NCBI GenBank assembly: GCA_002311975.1
Contig: DCAL01000009.1
Span: 28,801 to 35,148, forward strand
DNA length: 6,348 nucleotides
Direction: 5' to 3'
Source: Fidelibacterota bacterium UBA1134
Lineage (GTDB): Bacteria; Fidelibacterota; Marinisomatia; Marinisomatales; S15-B10
Below the pieces are notes generated by a model. That model did no database searches. It was not told the origin of the DNA and saw only the letters and a program-made list of their open reading frames with translations. Positions 1-6,036 of the stretch are shown one piece after another (the stretch's first letter is position 1; every line of letters starts with the position of its first letter). Made by a program: the position numbers and the translations under genes.

Positions 1-498
1 TTCGCCGCTCTGCGTTATTTCAACGCCGCCGGCTACGATTCTGAAGGACGGATTCGCGGACTAGAGAAGAATCCCGCAAACCTTCTGCCCGTCGTAATGG
101 AAACGGCCGCCGGAGTCCGCCGCGAAATGGAAGTCTTCGGTGATGACTACAAAACTGCAGATGGGACGGGCGTCCGCGACTACATTCATGTGACAGATTT
201 GGCGGCAGCCCACGTTCACGCTCTCGAACATCTGGATGAGAACAGCTCACTGACTGTAAATCTCGCGACCGGAGAAAGCTTTTCAGTGCTGGATGTGATC
301 AACAAGGCCAAAAATATTACCGGTGAAGCGATTGCGTACCGGGTTGTAGATAGGCGGCCGGGCGATCCTGACGAACTGATCGCCACATCGAAGAGAGCGG
401 CAGACTTGCTTGGATGGAAGCCAAATCACTCCAATCTTGAAACGATTCTTGAAACCATGTGGGGAGTCTACAAACCTGAGGAGAAGCTTTTTTCATGA
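1..498 (+). CDS. galE: UDP-glucose 4-epimerase, C-terminal half (5' end outside window)
   Basis: Extended short-chain dehydrogenase/reductase that interconverts UDP-glucose and UDP-galactose (or the N-acetyl forms) with bound NAD+ in the cytoplasm, supplying sugars for LPS, capsule and other glycans. Frame 1 is open from the first base, leaving 165 residues, about half of the usual ~330. Numbering from the window edge, the GalE hallmarks are LRYFNAAG (4-11), NLLPVV (27-32), VFGDDY (43-48), DGTGVRDYIHV (54-64) and RRPGDP (118-123), followed by the usual C-terminal GW-P helix region. The N-terminal Rossmann GxxGxxG and the catalytic YxxxK lie upstream and cannot be checked. The stop codon overlaps the start of the regulator gene (ATGA), so the two are probably co-transcribed and translationally coupled. 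The family call is firm. Whether the substrate is the glucose/galactose or the GlcNAc/GalNAc pair cannot be read from this half. Confidence 0.93.
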   Translation, partial: FAALRYFNAAGYDSEGRIRGLEKNPANLLPVVMETAAGVRREMEVFGDDYKTADGTGVRDYIHVTDLAAAHVHALEHLDENSSLTVNLATGESFSVLDVINKAKNITGEAIAYRVVDRRPGDPDELIATSKRAADLLGWKPNHSNLETILETMWGVYKPEEKLFS

Positions 499-1694
499 GT
501 GACATTGATCGCATGCGCCGTATTTCGGGCATTATCGGCAACTCGGACCGGATCGAGCAGGTTCTGGAGATGATCACACAAGTGGCGCCTGTAGATATTT
601 CCGTGTTGATAACAGGGGAATCGGGTACCGGAAAGGAGATTGTTGCCAAGGCGATACACAAGGCGAGCCGTCGTTCGAACCAGCCGCTCGTAACGGTCAA
701 CTGCGGCGCTATACCTGTAGGGATCATCGAGAGCGAACTGTTCGGACACCGGAAGGGGGCGTTTACCGGTGCAGGGGAGGACAGGAAGGGCTATTTTGAA
801 GAGGCTGACAAGGGGACGGTCTTTCTCGATGAGATTGGAGAGACGCCGATTGAGACTCAGGTAAAGCTTCTTCGTGTTATCGAGTCGGGTGAATTCATGC
901 GGGTGGGTGATGCCAAAACACGCCGCGTGGACGTCCGTGTGATTGCGGCCACAAACAAAGATTTGATAAGAGAGACTGAGAAGGGATCTTTCAGAAAAGA
1001 CCTCTATTACCGTCTGAGAACCGTCACCATTGACGTTCCTCCGTTGCGCCAAAGGCTGGATGATCTGGATCTTCTGGCAGAACGATTTTCTTTGGAATTC
1101 TCTCGCAGCAATGACATCGTTTTCCGCGGATTTACATCTGATGCACTGAGCGTCATGAAGCAGTACGACTGGCCCGGGAACGTACGGGAACTGCGCAATT
1201 TTGTTGAGAGTATCATTATTCTTGAAAGGGGAAATCGCATCTCCAGTGATATGGTTATGAAACATCTGAGTCCGGTGGTGAAAACTGTGTCGACAAACCT
1301 GCTTGTTCCCGTGAATAAGTCGATAGATCAGGCGGAGCGGGAACTGATCCTGCAACAGCTGCTTTTTCTGAGGCAGGATATGCGTGATCTGAAGTCTATG
1401 TTCGGGGAAGACACCTTGGACCGCAGTGGAGAAGTCGGCTATCTCAATCCGGAAGGAGCGGTATCTAATCTTCCGCTGGTTCCGCTCGATCCTGAATCGA
1501 TGAAAAGCATCAGGTCATCGGCGATTGGTGAAATGAGTATGAGTGATTTTGAAAGGGAGATAATTACGCGGACGCTGAAGAAATTCAACATGAACAGGCG
1601 AAGAGCAGCCAAAGCTCTGGGCATCAGCGAACGTACACTCTACCGTAAAATCAATGAGTACGGTCTGGAAAGGAAACAGAAGACAAGGGAGTGA
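495..1694 (+). CDS. Sigma-54-dependent transcriptional activator (AAA+ domain plus Fis-type HTH, no sensory domain)
   Basis: Bacterial enhancer-binding protein, 399 aa, that uses ATP hydrolysis to open promoters held by RNA polymerase-sigma54. The AAA+ domain starts almost at once with GIIGNS. It shows Walker A GESGTGKE (41-48), the sigma54-contacting GAFTGA loop (88-93), Walker B VFLDE (D112, E113), FRKDLYYRL with the arginine-finger region (166-174) and WPGNVREL. A linker follows at roughly 265-345, including ERELILQQLLFLRQDMRDLK. A Fis-type helix-turn-helix closes the protein (RRRAAKALGISERTLYRK, 368-385). No REC, GAF or PAS domain precedes the ATPase, as in PspF, so control must come from a partner protein, from expression level, or not at all. 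The ATG overlaps the galE stop. GAGGAG at 478-483 lies 11 nt upstream, and ATG 513 is an alternative start. The next gene is lptE, a pairing I recall from Bacteroidota. The target promoters cannot be inferred here. Confidence 0.93.
   Translation: MSDIDRMRRISGIIGNSDRIEQVLEMITQVAPVDISVLITGESGTGKEIVAKAIHKASRRSNQPLVTVNCGAIPVGIIESELFGHRKGAFTGAGEDRKGYFEEADKGTVFLDEIGETPIETQVKLLRVIESGEFMRVGDAKTRRVDVRVIAATNKDLIRETEKGSFRKDLYYRLRTVTIDVPPLRQRLDDLDLLAERFSLEFSRSNDIVFRGFTSDALSVMKQYDWPGNVRELRNFVESIIILERGNRISSDMVMKHLSPVVKTVSTNLLVPVNKSIDQAERELILQQLLFLRQDMRDLKSMFGEDTLDRSGEVGYLNPEGAVSNLPLVPLDPESMKSIRSSAIGEMSMSDFEREIITRTLKKFNMNRRRAAKALGISERTLYRKINEYGLERKQKTRE
1685..1691 (+). promoter_or_regulatory. Shine-Dalgarno deciding the lptE start
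   Basis: AAGGGAG lies at the very end of the regulator gene. It directly abuts or overlaps GTG 1691, but sits 5 nt before GTG 1697, which is the normal spacing. This favours GTG 1697 as the lptE start over the longer GTG 1691 form. Confidence 0.5.
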
Positions 1695-1696
1695 AT

Positions 1697-2281
1697 GTGA
1701 ATTGCGGATTTCGGATTGTGGAACGGGGAATTAAGAATTCGATTATTACTGTGACTACCATGCTTTGCCTGGGGTGCGGCATCTACTCATTCACCGGCTC
1801 GATTCCGCCGCATATCAAAACAATCAGCATTCCTCTCTTTGTGAATGAAACCGCTGAGTTCGGAATCGCTGAATCGATTACCGATGAGGTGACGAATACC
1901 TTCCTTGAAGAGAATATCCTGAAAGTTGGGGAAAGCGATCAATCGGATTCGGAGTTGAAGGGAACAATTAAGAAGGTTGACGATTCGCCCTACACTTACT
2001 CCGAAACCGAAGAAGTGCTAGAATACCGATTTTCCGTTACAATTCAGGTAGAATGGTTCGACGTTTCGCGTAAAAAAATTCTGCTAAAAAAAAACTACAC
2101 CAACTGGGGATCTTACAGTCTGACACAGGATATTGCTTCCGATGGAATTGATAATGACGGCGATGGTGAGATTGATGCGGAAGATCCGGATGAAGTGGGG
2201 GACCCCAGAGTATTGGCAACAAGAGTTGCGGTAGGTAAAATAAGTGCTGATATCATTAATGATATTGTATCAAGTTGGTGA
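1697..2281 (+). CDS. lptE: LptE-like LPS-assembly lipoprotein (lipoprotein signal, Asp-rich inserted loop)
   Basis: Putative outer-membrane lipoprotein that plugs the LptD translocon and helps insert lipopolysaccharide into the outer leaflet. From GTG 1697 it has 194 aa; GTG 1691 would add two residues and overlap the regulator stop as GTGA. The N-terminus has basic residues (R6, R10, K13), then a hydrophobic run SIITVTTMLCLG ending at C27, the probable lipidated cysteine; the lipobox CLG|C is acceptable but not ideal. The CGIYSFTGSIPPHIKTISIP start and the VTIQVEW strand, followed by a C-terminal helix ending in IINDIVSSW, match the LptE fold as I know it from Bacteroidota. Two oddities are DGIDNDGDGEID (149-160) just before the last helix, and A-tracts of 7 and 9 at 2072-2078 and 2086-2094. 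The upstream sigma-54 regulator supports the call. Sequence conservation in this family is low, so this rests on pattern and context. Confidence 0.78.
   Translation: MNCGFRIVERGIKNSIITVTTMLCLGCGIYSFTGSIPPHIKTISIPLFVNETAEFGIAESITDEVTNTFLEENILKVGESDQSDSELKGTIKKVDDSPYTYSETEEVLEYRFSVTIQVEWFDVSRKKILLKKNYTNWGSYSLTQDIASDGIDNDGDGEIDAEDPDEVGDPRVLATRVAVGKISADIINDIVSSW
1698..1747 (+). repeat. Degenerate ~7-nt quasi-repeat encoding the start of the LptE signal peptide
   Basis: The stretch reads as successive units ending in ATT or AATT: GCGGATT, TCGGATT, GTGGAAC, GGGGAATT, AAGAATT. It resembles the simple degenerate spacers seen between genes in many environmental bacterial genomes, but here it is translated as the n-region of the lipoprotein signal. 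Copies elsewhere in the genome cannot be seen from this window. Confidence 0.35.
2072..2094 (+). repeat. Paired A-tracts (A7 and A9) inside lptE
   Basis: Seven A at 2072-2078 and nine A at 2086-2094 are separated by TTCTGCT. They encode the KKILLKKN segment, and the reading frame is intact through both. Tracts of this length are known hotspots for replication slippage, transcriptional slippage and sequencing indels; whether any of these happens here is unknown. Confidence 0.6.
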
Positions 2282-2284
2282 AGA

Positions 2285-3586
2285 ATGGTGATCGTGAAAC
2301 ATACGTATATTGCTGATTTGAAGCATAAGGTGGGAGAGGAAGTGACCCTTCACGGGTGGGTCTATAACAAAAGATCCAGCGGTAAGATCTGGTTTCTCAT
2401 TTTGCGGGACGGCACCGGTTCCACACAGTGTGTTGTTGTGGGTGGTCAGGTGCCAGACGAGGTGTTTGATCTTGACGGCGTCCTGACTCAGGAATCGTCC
2501 GTTTCGGTTACGGGAGTTGTGAAGGAAGAGAAGCGCGCCGTGGGTGGGTATGAGTTGGAGGTGAGCGATATCAGAGTACATCAGATTGCACAGAATTACC
2601 CCATCTCAAAGAAAGACCACGGAACGGCGTTCCTAATGGACAACCGTCATCTCTGGATCCGCTCAAAGCGTCAGAATGCCGTCCTGAAGGTGCGGGCGGA
2701 GATAATCAGAGCGTGCCGCGATTTTCTCGACAGCAACGGTTTCGTCAATCTCGACACCCCGATCTTCACCGCCAATGCCTGTGAAGGTACCACGACCCTT
2801 TTCGAAACGGATTACTTCGGCCAGAAAGCATTCCTGGCCCAAAGCGGTCAGCTCTACAACGAAGCTAACATTATGTCTTTCGGCAAGGTTTACTGTTTCG
2901 GTCCTACCTTCAGAGCCGAAAAATCGAAGACGCGCCGCCACCTCACAGAATTCTGGATGCTGGAGCCAGAGATGGCCTACTGCGATCTCGATGAGAACAT
3001 GGAGTGGGCTGAAGGGCTGATCTGTCACATTGTTGACTGGGCTCTCCATCGGTGCAAAGAACAGCTTGATTCTCTGGAGCGAGACACATCGCAACTAAGA
3101 AAAGTAAAGAAACCGTTTGCGCGCGTTTCTTACACCGATGCGGTGGAAATTCTTCAGAACAGCGGCGAGGGATTCGAATGGGGAGGCGATTTCGGCGGGG
3201 GACACGAAACGATTATATCAGACCACTTTGACGGTCCCGTCATCGTGCATCGTTTTCCTGCGGCCATAAAGGCATTCTATATGAAGCGCGATCCTGAAGA
3301 TGAAAGGCTGGCTCTCGGGATGGATTTTCTTGCACCGGAGGGATACGGAGAGATGATCGGCGGCGGCGAGCGCGAAGCTGACTACGACACACTGCTGCGC
3401 AATCTGAAACAGCACAAACTTTCTGAAGACGCCTTTCAGTGGTACCTCGACTTGAGGAAGTACGGCACCGTACCTCACTCCGGGTTCGGGCTGGGACTGG
3501 AACGGACAGTCGCTTGGATATGCGGATTGTCGCACTTGCGGGAAACCATTCCGTTTCCGAGGATGATTTACAGGCTGGAGCCGTAG
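2285..3586 (+). CDS. asnS: Asparaginyl-tRNA synthetase
   Basis: Class IIb aminoacyl-tRNA synthetase that charges tRNA-Asn with asparagine using ATP in the cytoplasm. It has 433 aa, normal for the family. An N-terminal OB-fold anticodon-binding domain (about 1-110, with VTLHGWVYNKRSSGKIWFLI and LRDGTGSTQ) is followed by the class II catalytic core. Motif 1 runs from FLDSNGF to the invariant proline P159. Motif 2 is FRAEKSKTRRHLTEFWMLEPE (209-229). Motif 3 is GFGLGLERTVAWICG (400-414). The TRRHLTEFW form of motif 2 and the GLSHLRETIPFPR ending separate it from AspRS, so direct asparaginylation is expected. The OB domain also argues against an AsnA-like paralogue, which lacks it. The ATG lies 3 nt after the lptE stop with only a weak GGTGA (2277-2281) close upstream; GTG 2288 and GTG 2294 are alternative starts. 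It is probably coupled to lptE. No truncation or missing motif is seen. Confidence 0.97.
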   Translation: MVIVKHTYIADLKHKVGEEVTLHGWVYNKRSSGKIWFLILRDGTGSTQCVVVGGQVPDEVFDLDGVLTQESSVSVTGVVKEEKRAVGGYELEVSDIRVHQIAQNYPISKKDHGTAFLMDNRHLWIRSKRQNAVLKVRAEIIRACRDFLDSNGFVNLDTPIFTANACEGTTTLFETDYFGQKAFLAQSGQLYNEANIMSFGKVYCFGPTFRAEKSKTRRHLTEFWMLEPEMAYCDLDENMEWAEGLICHIVDWALHRCKEQLDSLERDTSQLRKVKKPFARVSYTDAVEILQNSGEGFEWGGDFGGGHETIISDHFDGPVIVHRFPAAIKAFYMKRDPEDERLALGMDFLAPEGYGEMIGGGEREADYDTLLRNLKQHKLSEDAFQWYLDLRKYGTVPHSGFGLGLERTVAWICGLSHLRETIPFPRMIYRLEP

Positions 3587-3631
3587 GGTTGATGATTGTC
3601 GATTGAAAATTAATTACTGAAGGGACTCCGA
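3587..3631 (+). other. 45-bp A/T-rich spacer between asnS and the LOG gene, with a short direct repeat
   Basis: This is the largest gap in the window. It is rich in GATTG-like words. CGATTGAAAAT (3600-3610) is repeated with one mismatch as CGATTGAGAAT (3629-3639), which covers the start of the next gene. TTGATG (3589-3594) with a poor -10 candidate TAATTA 16 bp downstream could be a weak promoter, but the match is not convincing. No hairpin terminator is visible, so read-through from asnS is likely. Confidence 0.4.
3619..3625 (+). promoter_or_regulatory. Shine-Dalgarno for the LOG-family gene
   Basis: GAAGGGA lies 6 nt before TTG 3632 and 12 nt before ATG 3638. The spacing favours the TTG start, although ATG is the commoner codon. 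The choice changes the protein by two residues only. Confidence 0.5.
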
Positions 3632-4120
3632 TTGAGAATGGTTCGTGAACAAAGAAAATCGATAGAAGGGCCACAGAAAAGGATTGCGGTGTTTGGTGGA
3701 GGATCGGCGTGCGATGCTGAGACGGCTGAAAAAGCCGCGGAGGTGGGTCGTTTCTTGGCGGAAGAGGATGTTGTTGTTTACTGCGGCGGTAGAAAAGGCG
3801 TGATGGAAGCGGTCTGCCGCGGCGTTGCGGACGCAGGCGGAACCGTCGTGGGAATCCTCCCTGATGATCACTGCGGTAACGCCAATGGGCATGTGACCAT
3901 CCCGGTGGCGACAGGGGTGGGGCAGGCGCGAAACGTCATTATCGCTAATTCGGTCCACGGAGCCATTGCCATCGCCGGGCAGTACGGCACTCTCTCTGAG
4001 ATCGCCCACACATTGGGACAGGGGAAACCGGTTGTTGGTCTTGGGAGCTGGGAAATCAAGGGAGTGGATCGCGTGGCGACCGCTGAAGATGCAGTAACGA
4101 GAATCCTTGCCCTTATATGA
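3632..4120 (+). CDS. LOG/SLOG-fold protein of the TIGR00725 type (putative nucleotide phosphoribohydrolase-like)
   Basis: A 162-aa Rossmann-like protein of the lysine-decarboxylase-like (LOG) superfamily. Characterised LOG enzymes cleave nucleoside 5'-monophosphates to base plus ribose 5-phosphate; the TIGR00725 branch is largely uncharacterised, so the substrate here is unknown. Visible motifs, counted from TTG 3632, are RIAVFGGGSA (first strand and glycine loop), CGGRKGVMEAV (51-61, the GGxxGxM signature), GGTVVGILP, ARN (99-101) and AGQYGTLSE (115-123), the counterpart of PGGxGTxxE. E123 is kept, but the second glycine of the pair is Q117, so catalysis should not be assumed. No signal peptide or membrane segment is seen. 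GAAGGGA supports TTG 3632; ATG 3638 is the alternative. The stop overlaps the acylphosphatase start (ATGA), which implies coupled expression. NAD synthetase lies two genes downstream, a suggestive but unproven metabolic link. Confidence 0.82.
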   Translation: MRMVREQRKSIEGPQKRIAVFGGGSACDAETAEKAAEVGRFLAEEDVVVYCGGRKGVMEAVCRGVADAGGTVVGILPDDHCGNANGHVTIPVATGVGQARNVIIANSVHGAIAIAGQYGTLSEIAHTLGQGKPVVGLGSWEIKGVDRVATAEDAVTRILALI

Positions 4121-4398
4121 ATGAAAAGGCGTCCGTCCGCATCAGAATAACCGGCCGTGTGCAGATGGTGGGCTATCGATTCTTTACGCAGCAGTGGGCT
4201 GAGGATCTTTATCTGGACGGATGGGTGTGCAACAATCCTGACGGTTCGGTCTTTACAGAGGTGGAGGGGAAGAAGACAACTATCGAAAAACTCATTACTG
4301 AACTCAAGCAAGGTCCCAGAATTGCTACGGTGGACGAATTGGACGTCAAATGGGGTCCGTTCATGAACCGATTCCGCGGATTCAGAATAAAACATTAG
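4117..4398 (+). CDS. acyP: Acylphosphatase
   Basis: Small cytoplasmic enzyme (93 aa, normal length) that hydrolyses acyl phosphates such as acetyl phosphate or carbamoyl phosphate to the acid and phosphate. The N-terminal signature is GRVQMVGYRFF (13-23), with the catalytic arginine at R21, and WVCNNPDGSV (36-45) carries the catalytic asparagine N39. The C-terminal half holds the expected helix (TTIEKLITELKQGP) and final strand. The usual glycine after VQ in the phosphate-binding loop is methionine (M17). I recall GRVQMV in other divergent bacterial family members, so activity may be retained. The ATG overlaps the LOG gene stop and there is no clear Shine-Dalgarno of its own, so translation probably depends on ribosomes finishing the upstream gene. 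The physiological role of acylphosphatases is unsettled in most bacteria. Confidence 0.92.
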   Translation: MNEKASVRIRITGRVQMVGYRFFTQQWAEDLYLDGWVCNNPDGSVFTEVEGKKTTIEKLITELKQGPRIATVDELDVKWGPFMNRFRGFRIKH

Positions 4399-4419
4399 AG
4401 CAATACTTTAACTTTCAAG

Positions 4420-6033
4420 ATGCTAGTAGCACTATGTCAAGCAAATCCGGTTGTCGGAGATTTCATTTATAATAGTGATATAGTCTTGAAGTATTATGGA
4501 GATGCCGTAAGAAATGGAGCCGAACTGGTAATCTTTCCTGAAATGGTTATCACCGGTTATCCGCCTCAAGATCTGCTCACTGAGAATCGCTTCATTGCCA
4601 GAACAGAAGAGGCGGCGGCGAATGTCATTAATAGGATTGGTAAAATTCCCGCCATCTTTGGTTCCGTCAGAAGGGAGAACAACCGCATCTACAATTCGGC
4701 TGTTGTGGCCAGAGAAGGCCAGATGATTGCCGTCTATGACAAGGTTCTCCTTCCAACCTACGATGTTTTTGATGAGCACCGTTACTTTACGCCCGGAGAA
4801 TCCTTCGAACCTGTCACGGTGCCACTCAAGAATGGTGAATTGAGGGTAGGTTTGCAGATATGTGAGGATCTGTGGGACGGGGAGTACGAATGCAAGGTGA
4901 CTGATAAAATGGTCAACAACGGAGCCGAAATGATCATCAACATTTCGGCGTCCCCCTTCAGCGAAGGCAAGCGTTTCGAGCGGATGAATCTCATCAAGAA
5001 AAAGAGCGGCAGTCTTGGCGTCCCCTTTGTTTATTGCAATCAGGTGGGTGCTCAGGATGAACTGATCTTCGACGGGCACTCCCTCGTTTACGATTCTGAT
5101 GGCCGACTCATCGGAGAGGGGGCTCAGTTTAAAGAAGAAGTCATCATGATCGATCTCGACAATTCTGTTGCAATTGACGCCAGCCCTTACGACAGGGAAC
5201 GGGAGCTGTTTGACGGTCTGATTCTCGGAATACGGGACTATTTCAGGAAAACAGGACACGCTCACTGTGTGATTGCTCTCAGCGGTGGTATCGATTCTGC
5301 GCTTACGGCGTGTCTGGCGAAAGAGGCATTAGAAGGTCAGAACGTCACTTGCATCACCATGCCGTCCCATTTCAGTTCTGGGAACAGCGTAGATGATTCA
5401 GTACAGCTGGCGGAGAACCTGGGAATTGAGCTGCTGAATATCAGTATAGAAGAGCTCATGGGCGATTACGACTCCGTTCTGACTTCCCACTTTGACGGCA
5501 TGGCGCGGGATATTACGGAAGAGAATATCCAGGCAAGAATACGCGGCAACATCATTATGGCATTTTCGAACAAGCTTGGTTACCTTGTCCTTTCCACAGG
5601 CAACAAGACGGAACTGGCCCTGGGCTACTGCACCCTCTATGGTGACATGAGCGGAGGTCTGGCAGCCATCAGCGATCTCAGCAAGACAGATGTTTACGCC
5701 TTGGCTGAATGGTATAACCGGTCGCGCGGTGAAGAGATAATTCCACAAAACATCCTTCTGAAGGAGCCGTCGGCCGAGCTTGCAGAAGGACAGGTGGATC
5801 CGTTTGACTATAACGTGGTAAGTCCTCTGGTGGATGAAATCGTGGAAAACAAACGCAACAGCAAGGAGCTGGTGAAGATGGGGTACGATCCGGCTCTTGT
5901 GGAAAGGATATCTTCTTTGGTCCGTCGTGCGGAATTCAAGCGCCGGCAGGCGGCTCCCGGCCTTAGAGTGACAGGCAAAGCTTTCGGCATGGGACGACGC
6001 TATCCAATCGTGAATTACTTTGATAATGATTGA
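4420..6033 (+). CDS. nadE: Glutamine-dependent NAD+ synthetase
   Basis: Last step of NAD biosynthesis: deamido-NAD+ is amidated to NAD+ with ATP, the ammonia coming from glutamine. It has 537 aa in two domains. The N-terminal nitrilase-like glutaminase (about 1-260) carries the triad E41 (FPEM), K108 (YDKVLLPTY) and C148 (QICEDLW). The C-terminal synthetase has the ATP pyrophosphatase P-loop SGGIDSAL (288-295), MPSHFSS (314-320, where the family usually has MPSxYSS), STGNKTELALGY and the closing FKRRQAAPG...KAFGMGRRYPI segment. All catalytic residues are present, so it should be a complete glutamine-using enzyme rather than the short ammonia-dependent form. ATG 4420 gives the canonical MLVALCQANPVVGD start. 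It lies 21 nt after acyP in an A/T-rich gap, and no Shine-Dalgarno is visible there. The next gene starts 3 nt after the stop. Confidence 0.97.
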   Translation: MLVALCQANPVVGDFIYNSDIVLKYYGDAVRNGAELVIFPEMVITGYPPQDLLTENRFIARTEEAAANVINRIGKIPAIFGSVRRENNRIYNSAVVAREGQMIAVYDKVLLPTYDVFDEHRYFTPGESFEPVTVPLKNGELRVGLQICEDLWDGEYECKVTDKMVNNGAEMIINISASPFSEGKRFERMNLIKKKSGSLGVPFVYCNQVGAQDELIFDGHSLVYDSDGRLIGEGAQFKEEVIMIDLDNSVAIDASPYDRERELFDGLILGIRDYFRKTGHAHCVIALSGGIDSALTACLAKEALEGQNVTCITMPSHFSSGNSVDDSVQLAENLGIELLNISIEELMGDYDSVLTSHFDGMARDITEENIQARIRGNIIMAFSNKLGYLVLSTGNKTELALGYCTLYGDMSGGLAAISDLSKTDVYALAEWYNRSRGEEIIPQNILLKEPSAELAEGQVDPFDYNVVSPLVDEIVENKRNSKELVKMGYDPALVERISSLVRRAEFKRRQAAPGLRVTGKAFGMGRRYPIVNYFDND

Positions 6034-6036
6034 TCG

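Noticed and set aside
478..494. T-run (CTTTTTTC) at the galE end as a possible terminator
   Set aside because: No stem precedes it, and the next gene overlaps galE, so termination here would make no sense.
1169..1194. Repeated GGGAAC words around GTAC (possible operator)
   Set aside because: They encode the invariant WPGNVREL motif of the regulator, so the pattern follows from protein constraint.
468..1355. 295-aa open frame on the - strand opposite the sigma-54 regulator
   Set aside because: It shows no recognisable motif and lies wholly antisense to a clearly conserved gene; it also crosses the galE end. It is a shadow of + strand codon use.
2214..2231. TGGCA...TTGC resembling a sigma-54 -24/-12 promoter before asnS
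   Set aside because: The GG-to-GC spacing is 11 bp rather than the required 10, and the match lies in lptE coding sequence, so it is most likely chance.
3723..3737. CGGCT-GAAAA-AGCCG small hairpin
   Set aside because: It has only a 5-bp stem, lies inside the LOG coding region, and no U-run follows; it is explained by the Ala/Glu/Lys codons.
3868..4395. 175-aa open frame on the - strand opposite the LOG and acylphosphatase genes
   Set aside because: It spans two convincing + strand genes and their overlap, and its translation shows no domain pattern.
4432..5265. 277-aa open frame on the - strand opposite nadE
   Set aside because: It is antisense to the nitrilase domain with its intact catalytic triad, has no motif of its own and no independent upstream region.
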